NCBI GenBank assembly: GCA_938022295.1
Contig: CALIDR010000265.1
Span: forward strand, 1-27,396
Direction: 5' to 3'
From: an uncultured Burkholderiaceae bacterium
GTDB lineage: Bacteria; Pseudomonadota; Gammaproteobacteria; Burkholderiales; Burkholderiaceae_C
Length of the DNA: 27,396 bases
Shown: positions 8,394 to 15,460 of the stretch, in pieces
Layout of the letters: every line of letters starts with the position of its first letter
Position numbering within the stretch: position 1 is the first letter of the stretch
Made by a program: the position numbers and the translations under genes
The notes under the pieces: generated by a model
Seen by the model: the letters and a program-made list of their open reading frames with translations, nothing else
Databases searched by the model: none
Told to the model about the DNA's origin: nothing

Positions 8394-8466
8394 CGCTGCG
8401 CCGTTCGGGTCCGGGGGGAGGCTGGGCGTCACTCGCGGGTGAGTCGGCTTCGGGCGCGCAGTCTAC

Positions 8467-8499
8467 CGCCGCACCCCCGCAATCGGGGGGGGTGCGGCG
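8467..8499 (-). terminator. GC hairpin after the atu-type operon
   Basis: Perfect 12-bp arms (CGCCGCACCCCC at 8467-8478 with its complement at 8488-8499) around a 9-nt loop. It lies 23 nt past the thioesterase stop and upstream of the hybrid kinase start. No T-tract follows, so it may be a Rho-dependent or imperfect intrinsic terminator, or an mRNA 3'-end stabiliser. Confidence 0.55.
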
Positions 8500-8522
8500 C
8501 CGGCGGGCGGCGGGCCCCGCGG

Positions 8523-9008
8523 TCAGGAGATCATGTACGCGGCCGCGCCGGTCGCGATCAGCGTGCCCTGGTCGTTGACGAGACGCATCTGCGTCGAGCC
8601 GACGCGCCCGCCGAGCCGCGTGACCTGGGCGGTGGCGACGAAGCGCTGGCCGATGCCCTGGCGCAGGAAGTCGATGCGCAGGTCGATCGTGCCCATGCGG
8701 GCGAAGCGGTGCATCACCTGCTCCGTCGTCTCGTCGAAGTGCTTCTCGCCGATCGCCACCATCAGCGCGAAGCCGCCCATCGCGTCGAGGGTGGCCGAGA
8801 TCACGCCGCCGTGCAGCCGGCCGTACAGGTAGTGGCCGACGAGCTCCGGGCGCATGTCGAACGCGAGCTGCACCTGCGGCGCGAGCGCCGCGACCTTCAG
8901 CCCGAGCACCTGGTTGAAGCTGATGCGGCGCTCGAACAGGTCGGTCAGCGCGGCGTCGAGCCGCGCCTGCTCGTCGGCGCTGCGGCGCGGGCCGTGGGGG
9001 TGCGTCAT
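8523..9008 (-). CDS. Hotdog-fold acyl-CoA thioesterase (PaaI/YigI-like)
   Basis: A 161-residue single hotdog-domain protein. The signature YGRLHGGVISATLDAMGGFAL near residues 62-82 holds the conserved HGG-x-DA motif of PaaI-type thioesterases. The C-terminal strands (RFVATAQVTRLGGRVGSTQM) complete the domain. It should hydrolyse an acyl-CoA to free acid and CoA in the cytoplasm. It is the last gene of the seven-gene minus-strand operon. Its ATG overlaps the BKACE stop by 4 nt (ATGA), so it is translationally coupled to that gene. In this place it could free a beta-keto acid for the BKACE enzyme, or drain stuck acyl-CoAs. The substrate is unknown. Confidence 0.9.
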   Translation of the reverse strand: MTHPHGPRRSADEQARLDAALTDLFERRISFNQVLGLKVAALAPQVQLAFDMRPELVGHYLYGRLHGGVISATLDAMGGFALMVAIGEKHFDETTEQVMHRFARMGTIDLRIDFLRQGIGQRFVATAQVTRLGGRVGSTQMRLVNDQGTLIATGAAAYMIS

Positions 9009-9886
9009 GCCGCCTCCGCAGCGGCGTCGTGCAGGCCGAGCAGCCGGCGCGCCTGCGCGGGGCTCGCGACCTCGCGCCCGGCGCGCCGCGCGCACGCGGC
9101 CAGCGCCTCGATCAGCTCGCCGTTGCCGCGCGCGCGCTCGCCGCCGGGCAGGTAGAACGTGTCCTCGAGACCGGTGCGCAGCATGCCGCCGAGCTCGGCC
9201 GTCTTCTGGTGCACCGGCCAGACCTCGGTGCGGCCGATCAGCGTCGTCTGCCAGACGGCGTCGGCGGGCGCCCAGCGCGGCAGCAGCGCGAGCAGGTCGG
9301 CATCGCACGGCATGCCGCTGGCCACGCCCATCACGAAGTTCACTTCGGGCACGCCGCTGAACATCCCGGCGCGGCGGTACATCTCGACGCTGCGCACGAT
9401 GCCGACGTCGAAACACTCGAACTCCGGGTGCGTGCCGCACTCGGCCATCACGTCGAGGAACTGCTGCACCTTGGCCACCGGGTTGTCGAACACCATCGGC
9501 GGCCACGCCCAGGTGCCGTCGGCCTTGAGCTTGAGGTAGTTCAGCGTGCCGGCGTTGCAGGCGGCGATCTCGGGCTTCACGCGCCGCAGGCACGCCGCCG
9601 GGCCCGAGATGTCCTTGCCGATCACGCCGGTGGTCAGGTTGAGGATCACGCCCGGGCAGGCGGCGCGGATCGCGTCGCACACCGCCTGCGCGACGTCGGG
9701 ATCCCAGCTCGGCAGGTGGCCCATGCCGGGCTCCTGGCTGCGCAGGTGCACGTGCATGATGCTCGCGCCGGCGTTGAACGCGTCGCGTGCCTCGGCGGCC
9801 ATCTGCTCGGGCGTCACCGGCACCGGGTGCTGCCTCGGGTCGGTCAGCACGCCGGTCAGCGCGCAGGTGAGGATCGCGTGGTCCAT
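9005..9886 (-). CDS. BKACE family beta-keto acid cleavage enzyme
   Basis: A 293-residue TIM-barrel protein of the BKACE (formerly DUF849) family, named after 3-keto-5-aminohexanoate cleavage enzyme. Members condense a beta-keto acid with acetyl-CoA to give acetoacetate and a CoA ester shorter by two carbons. The zinc ligands H45 and H47 (IMHVHLR) and the C-terminal acid in RTGLEDTFY (E241, D242) are present, as is the NLTTGVIG strand. Length is typical. The ATG starts 2 nt after the biotin carboxylase stop, and the stop overlaps the thioesterase start. Substrate specificity within this family is broad and cannot be fixed by eye. The context suggests a branched or isoprenoid 3-oxo acid. Confidence 0.93.
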   Translation of the reverse strand: MDHAILTCALTGVLTDPRQHPVPVTPEQMAAEARDAFNAGASIMHVHLRSQEPGMGHLPSWDPDVAQAVCDAIRAACPGVILNLTTGVIGKDISGPAACLRRVKPEIAACNAGTLNYLKLKADGTWAWPPMVFDNPVAKVQQFLDVMAECGTHPEFECFDVGIVRSVEMYRRAGMFSGVPEVNFVMGVASGMPCDADLLALLPRWAPADAVWQTTLIGRTEVWPVHQKTAELGGMLRTGLEDTFYLPGGERARGNGELIEALAACARRAGREVASPAQARRLLGLHDAAAEAA

Positions 9887-9888
9887 GT

Positions 9889-11835
9889 TCAGTCCCCGGT
9901 CTCGAGCTCGACGAGCAGCGCGCCCGCCGCCACCGCGTCGCGCACCGCGACGTGCACCGCGGCGACGACACCGTCGGCCGCTGCGTGCTGCCACATCTCC
10001 ATCTTCATCGCCTCGACGCACACGAGCGGCTGGCCGGCGCTGACGCGCTCGCCCGCCGCGACCGCGACGTGCGCGACGACGCCCGCCACCGGCGAGCGCG
10101 CGCGCCGCGGGTCGGCGCCGGCGTCGGCCGCGGGCAGCGGCGACGGCTCGTCGAACACGAAGCTGCGTCCGTCGTGCGCGAGGTGCAGGCGGTTGCCTTC
10201 GAACACCGCCGTGGCGCGCCGCCACACGCCGTGCGCGGCGTAGCGCAGCGCGTGGCCGTCGCGTTCGATCGCGTCGAAGCGCAGCATGCTCTCGCCGAGC
10301 GTCACCTCGACGCCGTCGCGACGCGGTTGCGCGCGCACCGTGCGCGTCGCGTCGCCGCAGCGCAGCGCGATGTCGAAGCCGGCGACGCCGGCCGGGCGCC
10401 GGGGGTGGCCGTCGCGCAGCGCGACCACGGCGGCGGCGAGCGCCCACGCGGCGTCGTCGGGCTGCGGGCGCTGCACGATCGGCGCACCGGAGTCGAACCA
10501 TTCGTCCAGCCGCGTCGTCGTCATCCGTGCCTGCACGAAGTCGGGGTGGCGCAGCAGGTCGGCGAGGAAGGCGCCGTTGTTCGCGACGCCGAGCAGCGGT
10601 GCGCGCTCGAGCGCGGCCGCGAGGCGCCGCATCGCGTCGGCGCGGTCGCGGCCGTGCGCGATCAGCTTGGCGACCATCGCGTCGTAGTACGGCGTCACCT
10701 CGCCGCCTTCGGCGATGCCGTCGTCGACACGCACGAGGGCACGCGCGTCGTCGGGCCGCCAGTGCACGACGCGCCCGGTCTGCGGCACGAAGCCGGCGTA
10801 CGGGTCCTCGGCGTACAGGCGCGCCTCGATCGCGTGGCCGTCGAAGCGCACGTCGTCCTGCGCGAGCGGCAGCGGCTCGCCGGCGGCCACGCGCAGCTGC
10901 CACTCGACGAGGTCGAGCCCGGTGACGGCCTCGGTCACCGGGTGCTCGACCTGCAGCCGCGTGTTCATCTCGAGGAAGTGGTGGCGGCCTTCGGCGTCGA
11001 CGATGAACTCGACGGTGCCGGCGCCGACGTAGCCCACCGCGCGCGCCGCGGCCACCGCGTCGCGGCCCATCGCGGCGCGCATCGCGGCGTCGACGATCGG
11101 CGACGGCGCCTCCTCGATCACCTTCTGCCGCCGCCGCTGCGCGGTGCAGTCGCGCTCGCCGAGGTGGATCGCGTTCCCGTGGCGGTCGCAGAAGACCTGC
11201 ACCTCGACGTGGCGGCCGCCATCGATCAGGCGCTCGAGCATCAGCGTGCCGTCGCCGAACGCGCTCGCCGCTTCGCGGCGCGCGCCTTCGAGCGCGGCGG
11301 CCAGTTCGTCGAAGCGGCGCACGAGCCGCATGCCGCGCCCGCCGCCGCCGGCCACCGCCTTCACGAGCAGCGGCACACCGAGCGCCTCGGCTTCGGCGGC
11401 CAGGCGCGCGTCGGTCTGGTCGTCGCCGAGGTAGCCCGGCGCGCACGGCACGCCCGCGGCGAGCATGCGCCGCTTCGCGCCGGCCTTGTCACCCATCGCG
11501 GCGATCGCCTCGGCCGGCGGGCCGACGAAGACGAGCCCGGCGTCGGCGCACGCCCGGGCGAAGTCGGCGCGCTCGGAGAGGAAGCCGTAGCCCGGATGCA
11601 CCGCGTCGGCGCCGGTGCGTCGCGCGGCGTCGAGCAATGCCTCGATGTCGAGGTACGACTGCGCGGCCGGCGCGGGCCCGAGACGCACCGCCTCGTCGGC
11701 TTCGCGCACGTGCGGGGCGTCGCGGTCGGCGTCGCTGAACACGGCCACCGTCCGGTAGCCGAGGCGGTGCGCGGTGCGCATCACCCGCCTTGCAATCTCT
11801 CCCCGGTTGGCGACGAGGATCTTCGAGAAGCTCAC
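9889..11835 (-). CDS. atuF: Acyl-CoA carboxylase alpha subunit (biotin carboxylase + BCCP), AtuF-like
   Basis: A 648-residue biotin-dependent carboxylase alpha subunit. It has an N-terminal biotin carboxylase with ILVANRGEIA (6-15), the ATP-grasp glycine loop GGGGRGM (163-169), RDCTAQRRRQKVIEE near residue 228 and EMNTRLQVEHPVTE. A linker/BT region follows, then a C-terminal biotinyl domain with VEAMKMEM, where K611 is the biotinylated lysine. It charges biotin with CO2 for the carboxyltransferase encoded upstream. Length matches geranyl- and methylcrotonyl-CoA carboxylase alpha. Placement after B-C-D-E genes supports the geranyl-CoA type (AtuF), although MCC alpha is not excluded by this subunit alone. 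Residue 236 is Arg where E. coli biotin carboxylase has His. The start is GTG with a weak ribosome binding site, 19 nt after the hydratase stop. Confidence 0.85.
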   Translation of the reverse strand: MSFSKILVANRGEIARRVMRTAHRLGYRTVAVFSDADRDAPHVREADEAVRLGPAPAAQSYLDIEALLDAARRTGADAVHPGYGFLSERADFARACADAGLVFVGPPAEAIAAMGDKAGAKRRMLAAGVPCAPGYLGDDQTDARLAAEAEALGVPLLVKAVAGGGGRGMRLVRRFDELAAALEGARREAASAFGDGTLMLERLIDGGRHVEVQVFCDRHGNAIHLGERDCTAQRRRQKVIEEAPSPIVDAAMRAAMGRDAVAAARAVGYVGAGTVEFIVDAEGRHHFLEMNTRLQVEHPVTEAVTGLDLVEWQLRVAAGEPLPLAQDDVRFDGHAIEARLYAEDPYAGFVPQTGRVVHWRPDDARALVRVDDGIAEGGEVTPYYDAMVAKLIAHGRDRADAMRRLAAALERAPLLGVANNGAFLADLLRHPDFVQARMTTTRLDEWFDSGAPIVQRPQPDDAAWALAAAVVALRDGHPRRPAGVAGFDIALRCGDATRTVRAQPRRDGVEVTLGESMLRFDAIERDGHALRYAAHGVWRRATAVFEGNRLHLAHDGRSFVFDEPSPLPAADAGADPRRARSPVAGVVAHVAVAAGERVSAGQPLVCVEAMKMEMWQHAAADGVVAAVHVAVRDAVAAGALLVELETGD

Positions 11836-11854
11836 GATCGCCGCGACCGCTACG

Positions 11855-12682
11855 TCAAGGCGCCCACTTCGGCTTGCGCTTCGCGATGAACGCCGCCATG
11901 CCCTCGACGCCTTCGGCGCCCTGCGCCGAGCGCGAGAACACGGCCGCCGCGTCGCGCACGAGCTCGACCGGCGGCGTGAAACGCGCCCGCGCGAGCAGTG
12001 CCTTCGTCGCCGAGATCGCGCCCGGCGCGCAGCGCAGGATCTCGCCGAGCACGCGCTGCAGCGCGGCGTCGATCGCCTCGGGCGCGTGCACCTCGTGCAC
12101 GAGGCGCAGCGCGAGCGCCTGCCGGGCGTCGAGCGTGCCGCCGGTGACGGCCAACCGCTTCGCCTCCGCGTAGCCGAGCCGCTCGACGAGGAACGGGCCG
12201 ACCTGCGCCGGCACGACGCCGAGCGACGTCTCGGGCAGGCGGAAGACGGCGGTGTCGCTCGCGATCGCGACGTCGACGACGCACGCCAGCCCGAAGCCGC
12301 CGCCCATCACGGTGCCCTCGAGCACGGCCACCGTCGCCAGGCCCGTGTCGGCCCAGGCGACGCACAGCTCGCCGAACTTGGCGTTGATCTCGGCGATCGG
12401 GTCGGCGGCGGGCTCGAGCGGGCGCTTGTCGTCGTCGGGGCGCAGCGCGCGCTCGCGCGCCGCGGCCATGTCCTTCAGGTCGGCGCCGGCGCAGAAGTGG
12501 CCCCCGGCGCCGCGCAGCACGACGACGCGCACGTCGCCGGCCTGCTTCGCGTCGGCGAGCACGGTGCGCAGCTCGCGCACCATCGCCATCGTCATCGCGT
12601 TGCGCGAGCGCGGGCGGTTCAGCGTCACGTGCAGCACGCCGCCGTCGGCGCGCACGTCGAGCGTCTCGTGGGTCGTCGTCAT
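11855..12682 (-). CDS. atuE: Enoyl-CoA hydratase, isohexenylglutaconyl-CoA hydratase type (AtuE-like)
   Basis: A 275-residue crotonase-fold protein. The oxyanion segment GHFCAGADLKDM is near residues 61-72. The second loop is GTVMGGGFGLACVVDVAIA (123-141). At the place of crotonase Glu144 there is G131, while the second glutamate is kept as E151 (RLPETSLGVVP). Loss of the first glutamate is a feature I recall from the LiuC/AtuE hydratases of glutaconyl-type CoAs, which fits the operon. It would hydrate the carboxylated product to a 3-hydroxy-glutaryl-CoA. The ATG at 12682 overlaps the acyl-CoA dehydrogenase stop by 4 nt. The open frame extends upstream, but that part is antisense-type shadow of the dehydrogenase. 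Confidence 0.82.
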   Translation of the reverse strand: MTTTHETLDVRADGGVLHVTLNRPRSRNAMTMAMVRELRTVLADAKQAGDVRVVVLRGAGGHFCAGADLKDMAAARERALRPDDDKRPLEPAADPIAEINAKFGELCVAWADTGLATVAVLEGTVMGGGFGLACVVDVAIASDTAVFRLPETSLGVVPAQVGPFLVERLGYAEAKRLAVTGGTLDARQALALRLVHEVHAPEAIDAALQRVLGEILRCAPGAISATKALLARARFTPPVELVRDAAAVFSRSAQGAEGVEGMAAFIAKRKPKWAP

Positions 12683-13833
12683 GAGGCCTTCCCCGGCAGC
12701 GTGCCTTCGAGCTTGCAGATGATGCCGAGCATCACCTCGTCGGCACCGCCGCCGATCGACACCAGCCGGCTGTCGCGGTAGGCCTGCGAGATCGGGTTGT
12801 CCCAGGTGAAGCCCATGCCCCCCCAGTATTGCAGGCAGGTGTCGGCGACCTCGCGGCTCAGCCGCCCGCACTTGAGCTTGGCCATCGACGCCAGCCGGGT
12901 GACGTCCTTGCCGGCGACGTACTGCTCGACGGCGCGGTACGTCAGCGCGCGCAGCGCCTCGACTTCGGTGCGCAGCTCGGCGAGGCGGAAGTGCACGACC
13001 TGGTTGTCGAGGATGCTCCTGCCGAAGGCCTTGCGCTCGCGCGTGTAGGCGATCGTCAGGTCGATCAGGCGGTCGAGCCCGCGCAGCGAACTGGCTGCGC
13101 CCCACAGCCGCTCCTCCTGGAACTGCAGCATCTGGAACGTGAAGCCGAGCCCTTCCTGGCCGATCAGGTGGCGCCGCGGCACGCGCACGTTGTCGAAGAA
13201 CAGCTGCGCGGTGTCGGAACTGTTCATGCCGATCTTCCTGATCTTCTGCTTCGTGATGCCGGGGGCGTCCATCGGCACGACGATCAGGCTCTTGTTCTTG
13301 TGCGGCGGGCCGTCGCCGGTGTTGGCGAGCAGGCAGCACCAGTCGGCCTTCAGGCCGTTGGTGATCCACATCTTGGTGCCGTTGACGACGTAGTCGCCGC
13401 CTTCCTTGCGCGCGGTCGTCTTGATCGCGGCGACGTCGGAGCCGCCGCCGGGCTCGCTGACGCCGAGGCACGAGACCATGTCGCCGGCGATCGACGGCGC
13501 GAGGAACTCGCGGCGCAGTTCGTCGCTGCCGAAGCGCGCGAGCGCCGGTGTGGCCATGTCGGTGTGCACGCCGATGGCCATCGGCACGCCGCCGCAGGCG
13601 CAGGCGCCGAGCGCCTCGGCCATCACCATCGAGTAGCTGAAGTCGAGCCCCGCGCCGCCGAATTCCTCGGGGTACTTCAGGCCCAGCAGGCCGAGGTTGC
13701 CGAGCTTCTTGAACACCTCGTGGCTCGGGAACTCCTCGGCCGCCTCCCAGGCCGGCACATGCGGGTTGATCTCCTTCTCGACGAAGCGGGTGACGGTGTC
13801 GTCGATCTGGCGGTGTTCGGCGGTGAACTGCAT
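12679..13833 (-). CDS. atuD: Acyl-CoA dehydrogenase, citronellyl-CoA dehydrogenase type (AtuD-like)
   Basis: A 384-residue flavoprotein dehydrogenase. It has an N-terminal helical domain, then the FAD/substrate strand SCLGVSEPGGGSDVAAI near residues 125-141 and the WITNG strand. The C-terminal helical domain ends in YWGGMGFTWDNPISQAYRDS and SIGGGADEVML, with E366 at the usual catalytic-base place. The C-terminus, with its TWDNP and GGADEVML segments, looks like the AtuD group rather than isovaleryl-CoA dehydrogenase. It would oxidise citronellyl-CoA to geranyl-CoA and pass electrons to ETF. The ATG at 13833 has a clear AGGAG site. The gene lies 16 nt after the carboxyltransferase stop and overlaps the hydratase start. 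Confidence 0.85.
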   Translation of the reverse strand: MQFTAEHRQIDDTVTRFVEKEINPHVPAWEAAEEFPSHEVFKKLGNLGLLGLKYPEEFGGAGLDFSYSMVMAEALGACACGGVPMAIGVHTDMATPALARFGSDELRREFLAPSIAGDMVSCLGVSEPGGGSDVAAIKTTARKEGGDYVVNGTKMWITNGLKADWCCLLANTGDGPPHKNKSLIVVPMDAPGITKQKIRKIGMNSSDTAQLFFDNVRVPRRHLIGQEGLGFTFQMLQFQEERLWGAASSLRGLDRLIDLTIAYTRERKAFGRSILDNQVVHFRLAELRTEVEALRALTYRAVEQYVAGKDVTRLASMAKLKCGRLSREVADTCLQYWGGMGFTWDNPISQAYRDSRLVSIGGGADEVMLGIICKLEGTLPGKAS

Positions 13834-13849
13834 CGTGGGGTCTCCTGGG

Positions 13850-15460
13850 TCACATCCGGGCCACGCCGAAGGTGTTCGGGCGAAGGGTCCGCCGCTCGGC
13901 CTCGGCGGCGATCGCGAGGCACAGGCCGAGCACGCGCCGCGTGTCGCGCGGGTCGATGATGCCGTCGTCCCACAGCCGCGCGGTGCCGAACAGCGCCGTC
14001 GACTCGTGGTCGAGGCGCCTGCGCAGCTGCTCGCTCATCGCCGCGAGCGCCGCGTCGTCGGCGGGCAGCCCCATGCGTTCGAGCTTGGCGCGGTTGACGA
14101 TGTCCATCACCATCGCCGCCTGCGCGCCGCCCATCACCGCGGTGCGCGCCGTGGGCCAGGCGAAGATGAAGCGCGGGTCGAAGCCGCGGCCGCACATGCC
14201 GTAGTTGCCGGCGCCGTACGAGCCGCCGAGCACGACGGTGAACTTCGGCACGCGCGCGTTGGCCACCGCCTGGATCATCTTGCTGCCGTGCTTGATCGCG
14301 CCCTTGCGTTCGGCTTCCGAGCCGACCATGTAGCCGGTCGTGTTCTGCAGGAACACGAGCGGCGTGCCCGACTGGTCGGCGAGCTGCATGAACTGCGCCG
14401 CCTTGACCGAGCCCTCGGGCTGGATCGGCCCGTTGTTGCCGATCAGCCCGACCGCGTGGCCATGGATGCGGGCGTGGCCGCAGACGGTGTCGGCGCCGTA
14501 GACCGCCTTGAATTCCAGGAAGTCGGAGCCGTCGACGAGGCGCGCGATCACCTCGCGGCAGTCGTACGGCGTGCGCTCGTCGGCGGGCACGACGCCCATC
14601 AGCTCGTCGGCCGGGTACAGCGGCTCGGGCGCGTCCGGCGCCGGGGGCACGGTGTCCCACGCCAGCTTGTCGAGCAGCTCGCGCGCCAGCGCGATCGCGT
14701 GGGCGTCGTTCTCGGCGAGGTACTCGCCCAGGCCGGTGATCTCGGCGTGCAGCTGTGCGCCGCCGAGCGCCTCGTCGCTCGCGTCCTCGCCGATCGCGGC
14801 CTTCACGAGCGGCGGCCCGGCGAGGTAGATGCTGCTGCGCCCGCGCACCAGCACGACGTAGTCCGACAGCCCCGGCAGGTACGCGCCGCCGGCGGTCGAC
14901 GAGCCGTGCACGACGGCGACCTGCGGGATGCCCGCCGCCGACAGCCGCGCCTGGTTCGCGAAGCTGCGCCCGCCGTCGACGAAGATCTCGGCCTGGTACA
15001 TCAGGTTGGCGCCGCCCGACTCGACGAGGGTGACGATCGGCAGCTTGTTCTCGGCGGCGACCTGCTGCGCGCGCAGCGCCTTCTTCAGCCCCATCGGCGC
15101 GACGGTGCCGCCCTTGATGCCGCTGTCGCTCGCCGAGATCACGACCCGTTTGCCGGCGACGGTGCCGATGCCGACGATCGAGCCGCCGCCGAGCACGCTC
15201 TTCCGACCGTCGTCGTCGTGCATGCCCAGACCCGCTAGCGGGCTCAGCTCGAGGAAGTCGCTGCCGCGGTCGAGCAGGCGCGCGACGCGCTCGCGCGGCA
15301 GCAGCTGGCCGCGTTGGGCGAACTTCTCGCGCTTGCTCGCCGACTCGGCGACGACCTTCGCCTCGAGCGTGCGCACCTGGTCGAGCCGCTCGCGCATGCG
15401 CTCGGCGTTGGCGCGGAAGGCCGCGCTCTTCGCGTCGAGCCGGGTCGCGAGCGCCGGCAT
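13850..15460 (-). CDS. atuC: Acyl-CoA carboxylase carboxyltransferase (beta) subunit, AtuC-like
   Basis: A 536-residue carboxyltransferase with the two crotonase-like halves of MCC/GCC beta subunits. The N half includes VESGGANL (146-153), GRSFANQA (164-171) and GSSTAGGAYLPGLSD (186-200). The C half includes NNGPIQPEGSVKAAQFMQL, NTTGYMVGSEAE and GGSYGAGNYGMCGRGFDPRF. It moves the carboxyl group from biotin to the gamma carbon of a 3-methyl-enoyl-CoA. Methylcrotonyl-CoA carboxylases carry an aromatic residue before NQA, while this protein has A168. That makes a larger pocket and favours a longer substrate such as geranyl-CoA. The ATG overlaps the SDR stop by one base (TAATG). Confidence 0.87.
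   Translation of the reverse strand: MPALATRLDAKSAAFRANAERMRERLDQVRTLEAKVVAESASKREKFAQRGQLLPRERVARLLDRGSDFLELSPLAGLGMHDDDGRKSVLGGGSIVGIGTVAGKRVVISASDSGIKGGTVAPMGLKKALRAQQVAAENKLPIVTLVESGGANLMYQAEIFVDGGRSFANQARLSAAGIPQVAVVHGSSTAGGAYLPGLSDYVVLVRGRSSIYLAGPPLVKAAIGEDASDEALGGAQLHAEITGLGEYLAENDAHAIALARELLDKLAWDTVPPAPDAPEPLYPADELMGVVPADERTPYDCREVIARLVDGSDFLEFKAVYGADTVCGHARIHGHAVGLIGNNGPIQPEGSVKAAQFMQLADQSGTPLVFLQNTTGYMVGSEAERKGAIKHGSKMIQAVANARVPKFTVVLGGSYGAGNYGMCGRGFDPRFIFAWPTARTAVMGGAQAAMVMDIVNRAKLERMGLPADDAALAAMSEQLRRRLDHESTALFGTARLWDDGIIDPRDTRRVLGLCLAIAAEAERRTLRPNTFGVARM

Noticed and set aside
8467..8499. A classical Rho-independent terminator
   Set aside because: The stem is perfect but no run of T follows on either strand, so it is listed only as a hairpin with probable terminator function.
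6564..9155. An 863-codon plus-strand open frame opposite the hybrid kinase and thioesterase
   Set aside because: It is antisense to two clearly recognised genes. Its translation is Arg/Ala/Gln/His/Val-rich low-complexity text with no domain, as expected from high third-position GC.
9952..11889. A 645-codon plus-strand open frame opposite the biotin carboxylase
   Set aside because: Antisense shadow. The minus-strand product has full ATP-grasp and biotinyl motifs.
9889..15460. Methylcrotonyl-CoA carboxylase (liu, leucine degradation) operon instead of atu type
   Set aside because: The dehydrogenase C-terminus, the order B-C-D-E-F, the Ala168 in the carboxyltransferase and the lack of a LiuE lyase favour the atu type. 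MCC is kept as a weaker alternative in the gene entries.
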